From: Hungatella hathewayi
GTDB lineage: Bacteria; Bacillota; Clostridia; Lachnospirales; Lachnospiraceae
NCBI GenBank assembly: GCA_025149285.1
Contig: CP102274.1
Coordinates: 6,552,489 to 6,616,488, forward strand
Direction of reading: 5' to 3'
DNA: 64,000 nucleotides
Below are positions 23,644-32,351 of the stretch, one piece after another. Under the pieces are notes generated by a model, which had not been told where the DNA came from, did no database searches, and saw nothing but the letters and a program-made list of their open reading frames with translations. Every line of letters starts with the position of its first letter. The first letter of the stretch is position 1. The translations under genes and the position numbers were made by a program.

Positions 23644-24921
23644 TTATTCTCCATCCCGATACACGATTTTCCCGTCACAGATTGTATATTTTACTTTTCC
23701 ATACAGTCTGCTTCCGGTAAATGGTGAATTAGAAGATTTTGATGCAAATTCCCCTACGGTCCACTCTTCCTCCGGATCAAAGAGCACCAGGTCCGCCGCC
23801 TTTCCTTCTTCCACAGAACCGGAATCCAGATGATAGAGCTTCGCCGGATTAAGGCTCATCTTCTCCATCAGCTGAAGCAGGCTTAAATGGCCCGGCCGAA
23901 CCAGCTTTGTAATTGCCAGTCCCAGCGCCGTCTCAAGCCCGATGATCCCGCTGGGCGCCTGCTGAAGCGGTCTGGCCTTCTCTTCCTCACTATGCGGGGC
24001 GTGGTCCGTGGCGATCATATCAATGCTGCCATTTTTCAGGCCCTCTATTATAGCCTGGCGGTCCCGTTCCGTCCGGAGAGGCGGGTTCATCTTCGCCAGA
24101 GTCCCATGCTCCAGAACGGCTTTTTCCGTCAGTGTAAAATGGTGCGGCGTAACTTCCGCGTATACACGCGCTCCCAGCTCCTTCGCCAGCTTCACCATCC
24201 GCACCGCGCCCTCGGAGCTGATATGCTGAATGTCCACCTCGGCCCCTGTGTGCAGGGCGATCATGCAGTCGCGGGCCACCAGAGAATCCTCCGCCAGTGC
24301 TGGCGAGCCATAGATCCCCAGCTCGTCCGAGACAGCCCCATGATTGATTCCATTATTGACAATAAACGCCGGATCTTCCTCATGGAAGCTTAACGGCAGT
24401 TCCAGACGCGCCGCTTCCTCCATGGCTGTCTTTAAAAGCTTTTCATCCATAATCGGTATCCCGTCGTCGGTGAAGCCCGCAGCGCCATGGGCTTTCAGCG
24501 CCTCCATGTCGGTCAGCTCCTTCCCGGCGAGTCCAACCGTCACCGCGGCGGCCTGAAGCACATGAATCCCGGTCTTTTTCCCCTCCTCGAGAACGTACCG
24601 GAGCGTCTCCACATTATCCACCGGCGGCTTCGTATTCGCCATACAGACAACCGTCGTAAAACCGCCTTTTGCCGCAGCGGCAGCGCCGGTATGAATATCT
24701 TCTTTATACGTAAGTCCCGGATCCCGGAAATGGACGTGTACATCCACAAGTCCCGGCGCCGCAACAAGTCCCCGGCCGTCGATGACCGTATCAAATTTGT
24801 CCTCCGGCTCCGCGCACTCTCCAACGCGAAGAATGGTTCCGTCCGAAACAGCGATGTCCCCAATCCTGTCGAGTCCATTTCCCGGACTCACAATCCGGAC
24901 ATTTTTTATCAGCATCCTCAT
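23644..24921 (-). CDS. pyrC: Dihydroorotase
   Basis: A 425-residue class I dihydroorotase, which cyclises carbamoyl aspartate to dihydroorotate in pyrimidine synthesis. The zinc-binding DVHVHFRDPG is near residue 59. Other motifs are PGLTYKEDI, the catalytic TDHAPHSEEEKARP, and the C-terminal GKVKYTICDGKIVYRDGE. ATG 24921 with TAAGGAGG upstream was chosen; a longer reading to 25113 overlaps the ThrE-type gene and is not family-like. No other pyr genes adjoin, so it stands apart from a classic pyr cluster. Confidence 0.96.
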   Translation of the reverse strand: MRMLIKNVRIVSPGNGLDRIGDIAVSDGTILRVGECAEPEDKFDTVIDGRGLVAAPGLVDVHVHFRDPGLTYKEDIHTGAAAAAKGGFTTVVCMANTKPPVDNVETLRYVLEEGKKTGIHVLQAAAVTVGLAGKELTDMEALKAHGAAGFTDDGIPIMDEKLLKTAMEEAARLELPLSFHEEDPAFIVNNGINHGAVSDELGIYGSPALAEDSLVARDCMIALHTGAEVDIQHISSEGAVRMVKLAKELGARVYAEVTPHHFTLTEKAVLEHGTLAKMNPPLRTERDRQAIIEGLKNGSIDMIATDHAPHSEEEKARPLQQAPSGIIGLETALGLAITKLVRPGHLSLLQLMEKMSLNPAKLYHLDSGSVEEGKAADLVLFDPEEEWTVGEFASKSSNSPFTGSRLYGKVKYTICDGKIVYRDGE

Positions 24922-24923
24922 GC

Positions 24924-24967
24924 CGTACCTCCTTATCATGAGCACTCCGCCCAGCCATTTACCGGCT
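24924..24967 (-). repeat. Intercistronic repeat element, partial copy D
   Basis: Between the ThrE-type gene and pyrC. The minus strand shows an AGCC/GGCT stem-loop, then GTGCTCATGATAAGGAGG. The GTGCTC block is exactly seven bases before GGAGG, as in copies A and C. The TATCGCAC block is not present. Confidence 0.45.
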
Positions 24968-25423
24968 TCACAGACTGCCCTGTTTCTCTTCTTTTTTCGA
25001 AAACACCTTAAAAATCCCCTGCGGCAGTTCAAACACAAACACAATCCCCAGGACGATGGCCACTGCCACCTTAAGAGCCATAAAGCCAGTCTGAGACGCC
25101 TTGTCCAGCTCATTTGTCACAATATAATAGGCAGTCCAATATACCCCGGCTCCCGGTACCAGCGGAAATATGCCGGAAATCAGAAATATGGTAACCGGGC
25201 ACCGCTCCCTGACCGCAAACAGCCGCGACAGCAGGATCACTACGATTGTGGCAAGCAGCGCCGCAGTCGGTGCGGTACAGCTCTGAATCAAAATGGAGTA
25301 AACACCCCAGCCGGCTCCGCCGATCAGACCGCAGTATGGATAATACCTTGTGGGAACCCCGAACAGAAGGGAAAACGAAACCGTCCCTCCAATGGCAGCC
25401 ACCACTGAAATCAACAGCGTCAC
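24968..25423 (-). CDS. Threonine/serine exporter, small subunit (ThrE_2 type)
   Basis: A 151-residue membrane protein with about four or five hydrophobic helices (GGTVSFSLLFGVP, GGAGWGVYSILIQ, CPVTIFLISGIFPLVPGAGVY). It matches the C-terminal half of ThrE, which is split into two genes in many Firmicutes. Its ATG overlaps the upstream gene's TGA by four bases, so the two are translationally coupled and likely form one transporter exporting threonine/serine or dicarboxylates. Confidence 0.9.
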   Translation of the reverse strand: MTLLISVVAAIGGTVSFSLLFGVPTRYYPYCGLIGGAGWGVYSILIQSCTAPTAALLATIVVILLSRLFAVRERCPVTIFLISGIFPLVPGAGVYWTAYYIVTNELDKASQTGFMALKVAVAIVLGIVFVFELPQGIFKVFSKKEEKQGSL

Positions 25424-26220
25424 AGCATCACACCTCCCGTCAGTTGATGGAACACGCTGAACACGAGTCCAACCCCCATGGCAATACAGAAAAATACCAG
25501 CAGAGCGTCCAGCATCCGCACAGAACCGGAGATATAGTCGCCATCCGCAATATCCCTGATGGCATTGGTAAATGCGACTCCCGGTATCAGAGGCATAATA
25601 GAACCAATAATCATGAAATTTAAATGCTGCCCTATGGAAAACAGATACATCACAGAGCAGAGAAAGGTTACCAGTGCTCCGCCTCCAATATTTCCAACGA
25701 TCTTCGATAAATGAGGACCGCTGATATACAGCACATAGAAATACAGAAGCACACCGGATACAAACGCCGCCGCACTGTCTGTTAAATTACCTCCGAACAG
25801 CATGCAGAAGCAAGCGCTTCCCACACCGGAAGCCAGAATCTGCATGGTCTTCGTCTTTCCCGGCATAACGCGGATCTCATCAAGCCGTTCCCTCACTTCT
25901 CCAATGGTATACCGTCCTTCCACGATCTCCCTGGACAGCTGGTTCACCGCAGCCACCCGGTTTAAATGGACCCCGCTAACCGGGATATGCTGAACCTTGG
26001 CGAAGATCTCCTCCCGCGTGCTGCCGGAGGTAATGAATATTCCATTGCTCAGTACAAATGCATTCTCCGACTCAATTCCGTAATAGCGGCATATTCTGTC
26101 TACCGTCTCCTCCACCCGGAAAATCTCGGCTCCATTTTCCAGCAGAATATGGCCCGCCTGCATCGCGGCATCCAAGATTTCCCGCTGTTCCTCCCCGTTT
26201 AACTCACACGAAACGCTCAT
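25420..26220 (-). CDS. Threonine/serine exporter, large subunit (ThrE/DUF1212 type)
   Basis: A 266-residue protein. Residues 1-110 form the soluble domain typical of ThrE (AMQAGHILLENGAEIFRVEETVDRICRYYG, a long shared signature, and NRVAAVNQLSREI). The remainder has about five membrane helices (GGGALVTFLCSVMYLFSIG, IGSIMPLIPGVAFTNAIRDI). The start at ATG 26220 has GGAGG very close (3 bp) and overlaps the upstream MBL gene by 17 bp; upstream in-frame starts exist to 26292 but read inside that gene. It pairs with the small subunit downstream. Confidence 0.9.
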   Translation of the reverse strand: MSVSCELNGEEQREILDAAMQAGHILLENGAEIFRVEETVDRICRYYGIESENAFVLSNGIFITSGSTREEIFAKVQHIPVSGVHLNRVAAVNQLSREIVEGRYTIGEVRERLDEIRVMPGKTKTMQILASGVGSACFCMLFGGNLTDSAAAFVSGVLLYFYVLYISGPHLSKIVGNIGGGALVTFLCSVMYLFSIGQHLNFMIIGSIMPLIPGVAFTNAIRDIADGDYISGSVRMLDALLVFFCIAMGVGLVFSVFHQLTGGVML

Positions 26221-26932
26221 CTTCCTCCGTAAAGACCTCCCCATCCCCAGTAATCTCCTGTATTCTGTCTCTGTAACCGGCCGAGCAGTCAAGCGCTCTC
26301 ATCTTCCCTATCACAGAATAATCTCCCCAGCAGTGCATGGGAAATACATGTTTTACATCGACTTTATTCAAAAACTCGTCCATTCCCAGATAAAAGTCGT
26401 CTTCCTGCCTCGGATCCAGCGGCAAAAATGCCACATCTATATGCATACCCGCCATTTTATCAATCTGTGCGCTGTATTTTTTTGCCATGGAATCGTTCCA
26501 GTTATCCGGCTCGCCTTCCCATCTCCAGTTATTTAAATCTCCCGCATGATAGATCGTTCTGCCTTCCGCCTCAATCAGAAACGCCACACCTTCATCCGTT
26601 GATTTATAAGTATGTATGGTTAACATTCCGCCATTTTCCAGCCTGTATTCCGCCATCTCTCCTGGCTTCATGGAATCCGTGACCGGTAATGCCTCTTCCG
26701 GCAGGCGCTTCCTCCAGATATCACCAGACAGGACAAACCGAACGTTTTCATGTTTCTTTATCAACTCAAATATCACCGGTGAATAGTGGTCCCCGTGCCT
26801 GTGGCTTGCCAATACCAGAAGCGGCTTTTCCCGCTTCAGCCCGGGAATCACTCCCTCTGTATAATCAAACAGCAGATAAACCGACTCCAGTTCCACTAAA
26901 AAAGAGCTGTGGTGGATATAAGTAATCTTCAT
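26204..26932 (-). CDS. MBL-fold metallo-hydrolase, UlaG-like
   Basis: A 242-residue metallo-beta-lactamase-fold protein. The metal-binding motif is SHRHGDHYS near residues 43-51, followed by HAGDLNNW near residue 130 and a C-terminal HVFPMHCWGDY. The N-terminal ITYIHHSSFLVE is typical of the UlaG/YtbQ-type group. Substrate unknown. AAAGGAGG precedes ATG 26932. It heads the operon thrE-thrE2-pyrC-HAD-bcp. Confidence 0.88.
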   Translation of the reverse strand: MKITYIHHSSFLVELESVYLLFDYTEGVIPGLKREKPLLVLASHRHGDHYSPVIFELIKKHENVRFVLSGDIWRKRLPEEALPVTDSMKPGEMAEYRLENGGMLTIHTYKSTDEGVAFLIEAEGRTIYHAGDLNNWRWEGEPDNWNDSMAKKYSAQIDKMAGMHIDVAFLPLDPRQEDDFYLGMDEFLNKVDVKHVFPMHCWGDYSVIGKMRALDCSAGYRDRIQEITGDGEVFTEEDERFV

Positions 26933-26958
26933 ATGACGCCTCCTTTCCCGATATCCCT

Positions 26959-26987
26959 ATTCTGTTATAACGGAAGGCGTTTGTCAA
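26959..26987 (-). promoter_or_regulatory. Candidate promoter of the MBL-to-bcp operon
   Basis: On the minus strand TTGACA (26982-26987), a 17-bp spacer, then CAGAAT (26959-26964). The -35 box is perfect; the -10 box is weak. Confidence 0.4.
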
Positions 26988-27047
26988 CTTTTTTCTTCTG
27001 TAAAAACAGGGGACTGCCGCCAGAAATTTATCCTGTATAATCAGAAA

Positions 27048-27071
27048 GGGCGGAGACACTCGTCTCCGCCC
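27048..27071 (-). terminator. Terminator after the acidic lipoprotein gene
   Basis: GGGCGGAGAC pairs perfectly with GTCTCCGCCC around a 4-nt loop and is followed by TTTCT on the minus strand. Confidence 0.8.
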
Positions 27072-27114
27072 AAATAAAATACCTTTTTACTGCAACAGTT
27101 TATGTCAGTTCTGA

Positions 27115-27435
27115 TTAGTTAGCTGCTGTTGTAGCTTCTTCTGTTACTGTTTCTGCGTCTTCAAGAGATGCTTCTTCAACTTCTTCGGAAGACTCTTCTG
27201 CGGAAGCATCCTCAGATTCTACTGCTTCTGTTGCTTCTGCGTCAGCAGACTCTGCATCTGTAGTTTCATCTGCAGCTTCTTCTGTTGTTACTGCTTCTGT
27301 AGTTGCTTCTGTTGTAACTTCAGCTTCTGTTGCTGCAGTTGTCTCAGCTGTTGTGCCGCTGCCACATGCAGAGATAGATGCCATAGTTAATACTGCGATG
27401 CCTGTAAGTACGAGTTTCTTTGCTGTCAATTTCAT
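27115..27435 (-). CDS. Small acidic Glu/Thr/Ala-rich lipoprotein
   Basis: A 106-residue predicted lipoprotein with signal peptide MKLTAKKLVLTGIAVLTMA and lipobox ISAC near residue 24. Everything after the Cys is low-complexity Thr, Glu, Ala and Ser with almost no hydrophobic residues and a strong negative charge, so it is probably an unfolded surface brush rather than an enzyme. It has its own promoter, a good AAGGAGG site and a strong terminator, so it looks like a real, separately expressed gene rather than a chance reading frame. No family recognised. Confidence 0.75.
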   Translation of the reverse strand: MKLTAKKLVLTGIAVLTMASISACGSGTTAETTAATEAEVTTEATTEAVTTEEAADETTDAESADAEATEAVESEDASAEESSEEVEEASLEDAETVTEEATTAAN

Positions 27436-27826
27436 AATTGTTCTCCTCCTTGCGACTACATAGGTGTCTTTTTGTTATGTCTTAGAATTATGTCATGACC
27501 TTCGGTTGTCCTATGCCCTCAAGTCGAAAGTCAGTTTATCACTCCAAACGTTTAAAGTCAATGTTCTTTCTGTGATTTTTTTCTTAATTAAAAGTCACCC
27601 GATTTCTTAAAATTTATTACAATTGACAAAAGCGGTTCTAAACTGAAAACTATGAAAATATACTTTTGTAACCATACTGTACTTTTTTAGGTGTCCGTTA
27701 TGCCATGTGATTATGCACTATTATTCGCCGTTATATCGCAGTGTTTTTTGTATATTTTTTTGCTATTTTCCTTTGTTTTTGTGTTTTTACCACGTTTATG
27801 GTGGTTTCCACCCCAATTTCCATTAT
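27436..27826. other. Intergenic region between lipoprotein and MerR genes
   Basis: AT-rich region of 391 bp. It holds the lipoprotein promoter at 27533-27561. On the side near 27826 I see no gene and no clear terminator for the MerR gene, only T-rich sequence on the + strand. Confidence 0.5.
27533..27561 (-). promoter_or_regulatory. Promoter of the acidic lipoprotein gene
   Basis: On the minus strand TTGACT (27556-27561), a 17-bp spacer, then TAAACT (27533-27538). The spacer contains TTAAACGTTTGGA, a CG-centred palindrome like those bound by LacI/CcpA-type proteins. Confidence 0.5.
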
Positions 27827-28570
27827 TTACCGCTGGCAGTAGCTTTCAATCGCCCGGCTCATAAATTCGGCTGTATGTTCTCCGAACTGATCGATATTTT
27901 CTTTAAAACGTCCGTCCTCCACGTACATTTTCCCCAGTCCCTCCAGGATTTCCAGGGTGCATTCGTAGTAGTTTTCGGTAATATGGTTCCTCCATCGTTC
28001 CACCAGTCCGGCCGCGCGGCTGCCATCCGGCGCTTCACCCGCCTGGACGCACTCCGCAAATTCCCGGAAAATATCACTCATCTCTCCATTTAAATCCTTC
28101 CATTTTTCCTCACTGTAACCGGAAGTCTTCTTTTCGCTTTCGCGGTATGCTTGGGTATCACCCCAGCGTTTCTTCGCTTCATTGGCGTACTTTTTCTTTG
28201 CTTCTTCTATCTCGTGCATATCAAATTCCTGAAAACTCATGGTATTTTCTCCTCTCATCATACTGTCCACCAGTCCGGTAAGCCGGCGCAGCCGCTCGAT
28301 CTTCAGCAAAAGCAGCGACTTATGGGCCGCAAGCGCTTCCTGGCGGTCATAGTCAGGCTTCGACAACATGTCCTTGATTTCCTTCAGGGGAAAATCCAGT
28401 TCCCGGTACAGCAAAATCTGCTGCAGCACTGCCAGCGCCTCTTCGTCGTAATAACGGTATCCTGCTTCCGTCGTGTCGGTTGGTTTGAGCAGTCCTATCT
28501 CATCGTAATAATGGAGTGTGCGCACACTGATATTCGTTAATTTTGCTGTCTCGCTTACTGTCAGTCTCAT
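27827..28570 (-). CDS. MerR-family regulator with TipAS drug-sensing domain
   Basis: A 247-residue activator. Residues 1-70 form the MerR helix-turn-helix (TVSETAKLTNISVRTLHYYDEIGLL, AGYRYYDEEAL), residues 75-110 a dimerising coiled coil, and residues about 125-247 the TipAS antibiotic-recognition domain (AKKRWGDTQAYRESEKKTSGYSEEKW, HITENYYECTLEILEGLGKMYV). ATG 28570 has AAGGCGG upstream. Its promoter has the over-long 19-bp spacer typical of MerR-activated promoters, so it is probably autoactivated. No pump gene adjoins it. Confidence 0.93.
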   Translation of the reverse strand: MRLTVSETAKLTNISVRTLHYYDEIGLLKPTDTTEAGYRYYDEEALAVLQQILLYRELDFPLKEIKDMLSKPDYDRQEALAAHKSLLLLKIERLRRLTGLVDSMMRGENTMSFQEFDMHEIEEAKKKYANEAKKRWGDTQAYRESEKKTSGYSEEKWKDLNGEMSDIFREFAECVQAGEAPDGSRAAGLVERWRNHITENYYECTLEILEGLGKMYVEDGRFKENIDQFGEHTAEFMSRAIESYCQR

Positions 28571-28592
28571 AGTTATCACCGCCTTCTTTTTT

Positions 28593-28623
28593 ACTATAAT
28601 GTATGACGCAGCGTGAGAGTCAA
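28593..28623 (-). promoter_or_regulatory. MerR-type promoter/operator of the TipAS regulator
   Basis: On the minus strand TTGACT (28618-28623), a 19-bp spacer, then TATAGT (28593-28598). The spacer carries CTCACGCTGCGTCA, close to the ACGTTGCGT-type core of TipA/Mta sites as I recall them. Confidence 0.6.
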
Positions 28624-28776
28624 GAGTTTTATTTATTCTGATAAAATAAATATCTACTAAAATTTACAATAGTGCTGATTTCCCATTTGCGCTTTGTTTT
28701 CTCTATAGATTATAGCAAAAGATAGTTTTACATGGTACCCCATATCGTAATATCCGCTCAATTGGATATACTGCAA

Positions 28777-29505
28777 TCAGATGGTCCGATACTCCTTCGG
28801 CGACATCCCCATCACCTTCTTAAACACCTTGGAAAAATACTTCTCATCCCGGAACCCCACTTTATACGCAATCTCATACGTCTTAAAGTAATTCTGTTCC
28901 AGATAGCAGCATGCCCTTTCGATGCGCACCCGATTGAGATAGTCGATAAATCCGCACTGGAGGCTTTTCTGGAACAGCGTCGAGAGATAGCCTCCGGTTA
29001 TTCCCAGGATTTCCGCGGTGCCGCTGAGCGTGATATTTTCCATGTAATGCTCAGCAATGTACTCTTTTGCCCGCTTTACCAGCTGATTGGTTCCGTTCTC
29101 TTCTTCCTGGACACACGGCTCTTCCAGTCCCGTGCCGTCATCTACCAGCCGGTTTAAGCACTTTAAAATATCCGCGGCCCGCGCCGGTTTTAATAAATAT
29201 TCCTTTGCCCCGAAACGCAGCGCCTGCTGTGCGTATTTAAATTCATCGTATCCGCTTAAAATTACTACGATGGGATGCAGACCCGCCCGCTGCGCCTCCT
29301 TCATGACATCGAGGCCATTTTTCAGCGGCATCTGGACATCCAGAAGCAGAATATCCGGCTGATACTTTAAGAGCAGATCGATCGCCTCCTGGCCATTTTC
29401 AGCCTCATATATCTTGTCAAACCGGTCCGTATGGAGCCGGATATATTTCGCCACACCACGGCGGATTACCTCTTCGTCATCTGCGACTAACAGTTTTACC
29501 GACAC
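28777..29505 (-). CDS. AraC-type response regulator, YesN-like
   Basis: A 242-residue response regulator. The receiver domain occupies residues 1-120 (LLVADDEEVIRRGV, phosphorylated Asp in DILLLDVQMPLKNGL, Lys in KEYLLKPA). An AraC helix-turn-helix occupies residues about 145-242 (ENITLSGTAEILGITGGYLSTLFQ, AYKVGFRDEKYFSKVFKKVMGMSPKEYR). It lacks the long middle region of classic YesN. The start is GTG 29505, with GAGGAGG from repeat copy B. It is paired with the kinase just upstream and probably activates the sugar transporter operon. Confidence 0.94.
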   Translation of the reverse strand: MSVKLLVADDEEVIRRGVAKYIRLHTDRFDKIYEAENGQEAIDLLLKYQPDILLLDVQMPLKNGLDVMKEAQRAGLHPIVVILSGYDEFKYAQQALRFGAKEYLLKPARAADILKCLNRLVDDGTGLEEPCVQEEENGTNQLVKRAKEYIAEHYMENITLSGTAEILGITGGYLSTLFQKSLQCGFIDYLNRVRIERACCYLEQNYFKTYEIAYKVGFRDEKYFSKVFKKVMGMSPKEYRTI

Positions 29506-29508
29506 TTC

Positions 29509-29625
29509 TGTTCCTCCTCGTTATAAGCGCTTAAAGACCGTATTTTGGTCTCTTACGTGCGATACATGCCATCTCCGCTCAGCGCGCCCCCTTTATCGGG
29601 CATCGTAAAATCGTTCCCGAACTTA
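29509..29625 (-). repeat. Intercistronic repeat element, copy B
   Basis: Between the kinase and response regulator genes. The minus strand shows CACTAAGTTCG at the kinase stop, GGAGATGGCATG, TATCGCACGTAAG identical to copy A, an AGACC/GGTCT stem-loop, then GCGCTTATAACGAGGAGG, which provides the response regulator's ribosome site. Confidence 0.7.
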
Positions 29626-31431
29626 GTGGAGCGGCTTCTCAAAAGGAATACATAGAATTACTGTGGTACCCTTTCCCACATCACTTTGAATCTCCAGTTC
29701 GAAATCTCCATGATACCTAAGCTCCAGGCGCTCTTTGATATTTTTAATTGCATACCGCCCGATTCTCTGACGGGCGTACTGAGCCGGTTCCTCCTCCCAG
29801 ATATCGTCGATCTGGTCCTGGCGCATGCCTATCCCCGTATCCTTTATCTCGAACCGGATCTTTCCCTTATCCAGGCTTCCGGTTACCGTCAGATAGCAGG
29901 GTATACTGACATTTTCAAACCCGTGAACAATGGCATTTTCCACAAATGGCTGCAGGATCAGCTTGGGGATATATGCCGACTTCACCTCGTCCGCCACGTT
30001 GATTTCATAGTGAAGACGCCTGGAAAAACGCATTTTCTGTATCTGTAAGTACCTGGATACCAGTTCAATCTCCTGGGCTACCGTGACTTCCTTCTTCCCC
30101 TGGCTTAAAACGAGGCGGAACAGCTGTGACAGGGCCAGAATGCTTTCCGCAATCTCGTCGTTATCCGCTTCCGTGGCCTGCCAGTATAAGGAATCCAGCG
30201 TATTATACAGAAAATGCGGGTTAATCTGAGCCTGAAGTGCAGCCAGCTCGCTCTCTTTTTCCTGAAGAGTAATGACGTAATTTTCGTCAATCAGTGACTT
30301 GATATCTTCCACCATTTTGTTAAAGCATTCCGCAACCTCTCCGACTTCATCCCTTGTTTCCACCTCCACCCGCTGGTCAAAATCGCCGGTCGAGAATTTG
30401 ACGATGGCTTCGCTGACCCGTTTTAACGGCCTGGTCACAATATTGGAAATGATGAGGAGCAGGGGAAGGAGCCCAAGCAAAACTCCAATCATCAGGGTAA
30501 TCGGCATATAGGCGATATCCGTCAGCTGCATCTGCCTGCTGTACCGGGGCACCACCTTGACAATGATGCTGGAATTCTTCTCTTTCTGACTGCAAACCAC
30601 TTGATAGTCTCCAAATGTAAAGTTATGTTTGCGCTCCCGATAGTCCTCTTTTATAAAATCGTCTGATTTTAAGTATTCGGCCACCTGTGTCGGAATGCTG
30701 CCGCTTCTCGAGAGCTCGCCGCCAAATTTATCCAGAATCAGCACGCCTTCCCTGTCGCTGTGAAGAATCCCCTCTCCCAGCTTTTGAAAGACCTCCTGGC
30801 TGACACCGATGACAATATACCCCAGCGTCTTCTTCTGAGTCAGGTCAAAGATTCCTCTATATAAGACTAACTTATCAGAACGGTTGGTATTATAAGTTTC
30901 TTTATCGTATTTACTTACACTCCGCCATAAGATCCCGTTGTCGCTGGCCAGCGTATCCCGGTAGACCGCCGTCTTCTTAACGGTCTCCAGATCCGGTACA
31001 TAGGCGCTGGCATCCATACACCGCAGATAAGGGCGCACCCCGTTTTCCGGGTAAATGCCAATGGTTTTAATATGGCCTTTCAGCGCTACCATGTCCTGTA
31101 CGATCTGCATGGGAGCCGCCTCCAGCCAGAGTTTTGCATTCTTGTTCAGCTCTTCCGCATTTTTCGCTGTCAGCAGGGCATGCACCTCGTCGTTAATGCA
31201 GAAATAGGTGGAAAAATCCTTAATATCGGACTGGAGGACAAAAATACTTTCCGCCAGAGCATTGACACTGCTCCTGTCATTTTCCAGTCTGCTCTCCAGG
31301 TCTTTATTATAGTTGTAAAAAAGAAGCACGGCGCATATGAGAATCAACACCGGCGTGATAATCAAATACCCATAAAAAATCAGTTTCATTTTTACACTTA
31401 ATTGATTTACCCACTGTTTTATCTTCTTCAT
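29623..31431 (-). CDS. Sensor histidine kinase, YesM-like
   Basis: A 602-residue membrane kinase. Transmembrane helices at about residues 15-37 and 290-312 enclose an extracellular sensor domain. A HAMP segment follows (RPLKRVSEAIVKFSTGDFDQRV), then the His_kinase region with the phospho-acceptor in QINPHFLYNTLDSLYWQA and the ATPase domain (LILQPFVENAIVHGFE, DTGIGM). These are the marks of the LytS/YesM group. AAGGAAG precedes ATG 31431. It is encoded between the permeases and its response regulator, so its signal is probably the transported sugar. Confidence 0.94.
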   Translation of the reverse strand: MKKIKQWVNQLSVKMKLIFYGYLIITPVLILICAVLLFYNYNKDLESRLENDRSSVNALAESIFVLQSDIKDFSTYFCINDEVHALLTAKNAEELNKNAKLWLEAAPMQIVQDMVALKGHIKTIGIYPENGVRPYLRCMDASAYVPDLETVKKTAVYRDTLASDNGILWRSVSKYDKETYNTNRSDKLVLYRGIFDLTQKKTLGYIVIGVSQEVFQKLGEGILHSDREGVLILDKFGGELSRSGSIPTQVAEYLKSDDFIKEDYRERKHNFTFGDYQVVCSQKEKNSSIIVKVVPRYSRQMQLTDIAYMPITLMIGVLLGLLPLLLIISNIVTRPLKRVSEAIVKFSTGDFDQRVEVETRDEVGEVAECFNKMVEDIKSLIDENYVITLQEKESELAALQAQINPHFLYNTLDSLYWQATEADNDEIAESILALSQLFRLVLSQGKKEVTVAQEIELVSRYLQIQKMRFSRRLHYEINVADEVKSAYIPKLILQPFVENAIVHGFENVSIPCYLTVTGSLDKGKIRFEIKDTGIGMRQDQIDDIWEEEPAQYARQRIGRYAIKNIKERLELRYHGDFELEIQSDVGKGTTVILCIPFEKPLH

Positions 31432-31505
31432 AGCCGTACTTCCTTATAATCATTCTGATCCGGGTGTTCCACCCGCTAAACTATCCGCCCTTTTTCTGGG
31501 CGCGC

Positions 31506-32351
31506 CTAACCTTTTACCGCTCCCATAGCCACACCTTTCGTAATATGTTTATTCAGCAGAATATATACAATCACCGCCGGCGCCGCTGTCAGAGCCATAG
31601 CCGCAAACTGCACGGCGTAATTGGATGAATACTGGCCGGTAAACTCCAGAACCGAGAACGGAAGCGTCTTCCATTTCGGTGAACTTAAGTAGGTGCTGGC
31701 CATCATAAATTCATTCCAGTTGTTCAGAAACGTCATGATCGACACCGTGGCGATGGACGATTTCATCATGGGCGTGATAATCCGGAAAACGATCCGGTAG
31801 ATCCCGCATCCGTCCATAACCGCCGCCTCCTCCAGCTCAACCGGAATGGATTCCATAAAGCTGGACATCAAAAACAGACCCTGGGGAAGTGAAAATGCCA
31901 CGTACGGGATCAGCAGCGCCCAGATGGTATCGGTCAGCCCCAGCTGATTGAATATCTTATAATTGGGAAGCAGCGTCGCATGAATGGGAATCATCATCCC
32001 CATGAGCAGGAGCGTCTTCACAAGGCCCCTTAATTTCCAGTTCATTCTGCGGCATGCGAAGCCTGCCATAATCGATACAAGAAGCACCAGGATGACCGCC
32101 AGTCCGTTTATCAGAATACTGTTTTTTAAGTATAGCAGAAAATGACCGTCTATAAAAGCTTTAACATAATTTCCCCACTGGATCTTCTTCGGGATTACGA
32201 GAAGTCCGCTGGTAAACATCTCATTGCTGCTTGCCAGGGAAAAATCCGCCAGCCAGATTAAGGGGAAGATCTGAACGACCGCCACAAGAATCAGCACCGC
32301 CCAAAGAAGTGGTTTTTTCCAGGAAAACGTTCTTATATCCGTTTGATTCAT
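31506..32351 (-). CDS. Sugar ABC transporter permease, MalG-like
   Basis: A 281-residue permease with six hydrophobic helices. The EAA loop reads ELEEAAVMDGCGIYRIVFRIITP, and the C-terminus ends HITKGVAMGAVKG. Its ATG overlaps the stop of the partner permease by four bases (ATGA), so translation is coupled. It belongs to the binding protein-permease-permease-kinase-regulator operon. Confidence 0.94.
   Translation of the reverse strand: MNQTDIRTFSWKKPLLWAVLILVAVVQIFPLIWLADFSLASSNEMFTSGLLVIPKKIQWGNYVKAFIDGHFLLYLKNSILINGLAVILVLLVSIMAGFACRRMNWKLRGLVKTLLLMGMMIPIHATLLPNYKIFNQLGLTDTIWALLIPYVAFSLPQGLFLMSSFMESIPVELEEAAVMDGCGIYRIVFRIITPMMKSSIATVSIMTFLNNWNEFMMASTYLSSPKWKTLPFSVLEFTGQYSSNYAVQFAAMALTAAPAVIVYILLNKHITKGVAMGAVKG

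Noticed and set aside
24922..25113. N-terminal extension of dihydroorotase
   Set aside because: It overlaps the coding end of the ThrE-type gene; ATG 24921 follows TAAGGAGG.
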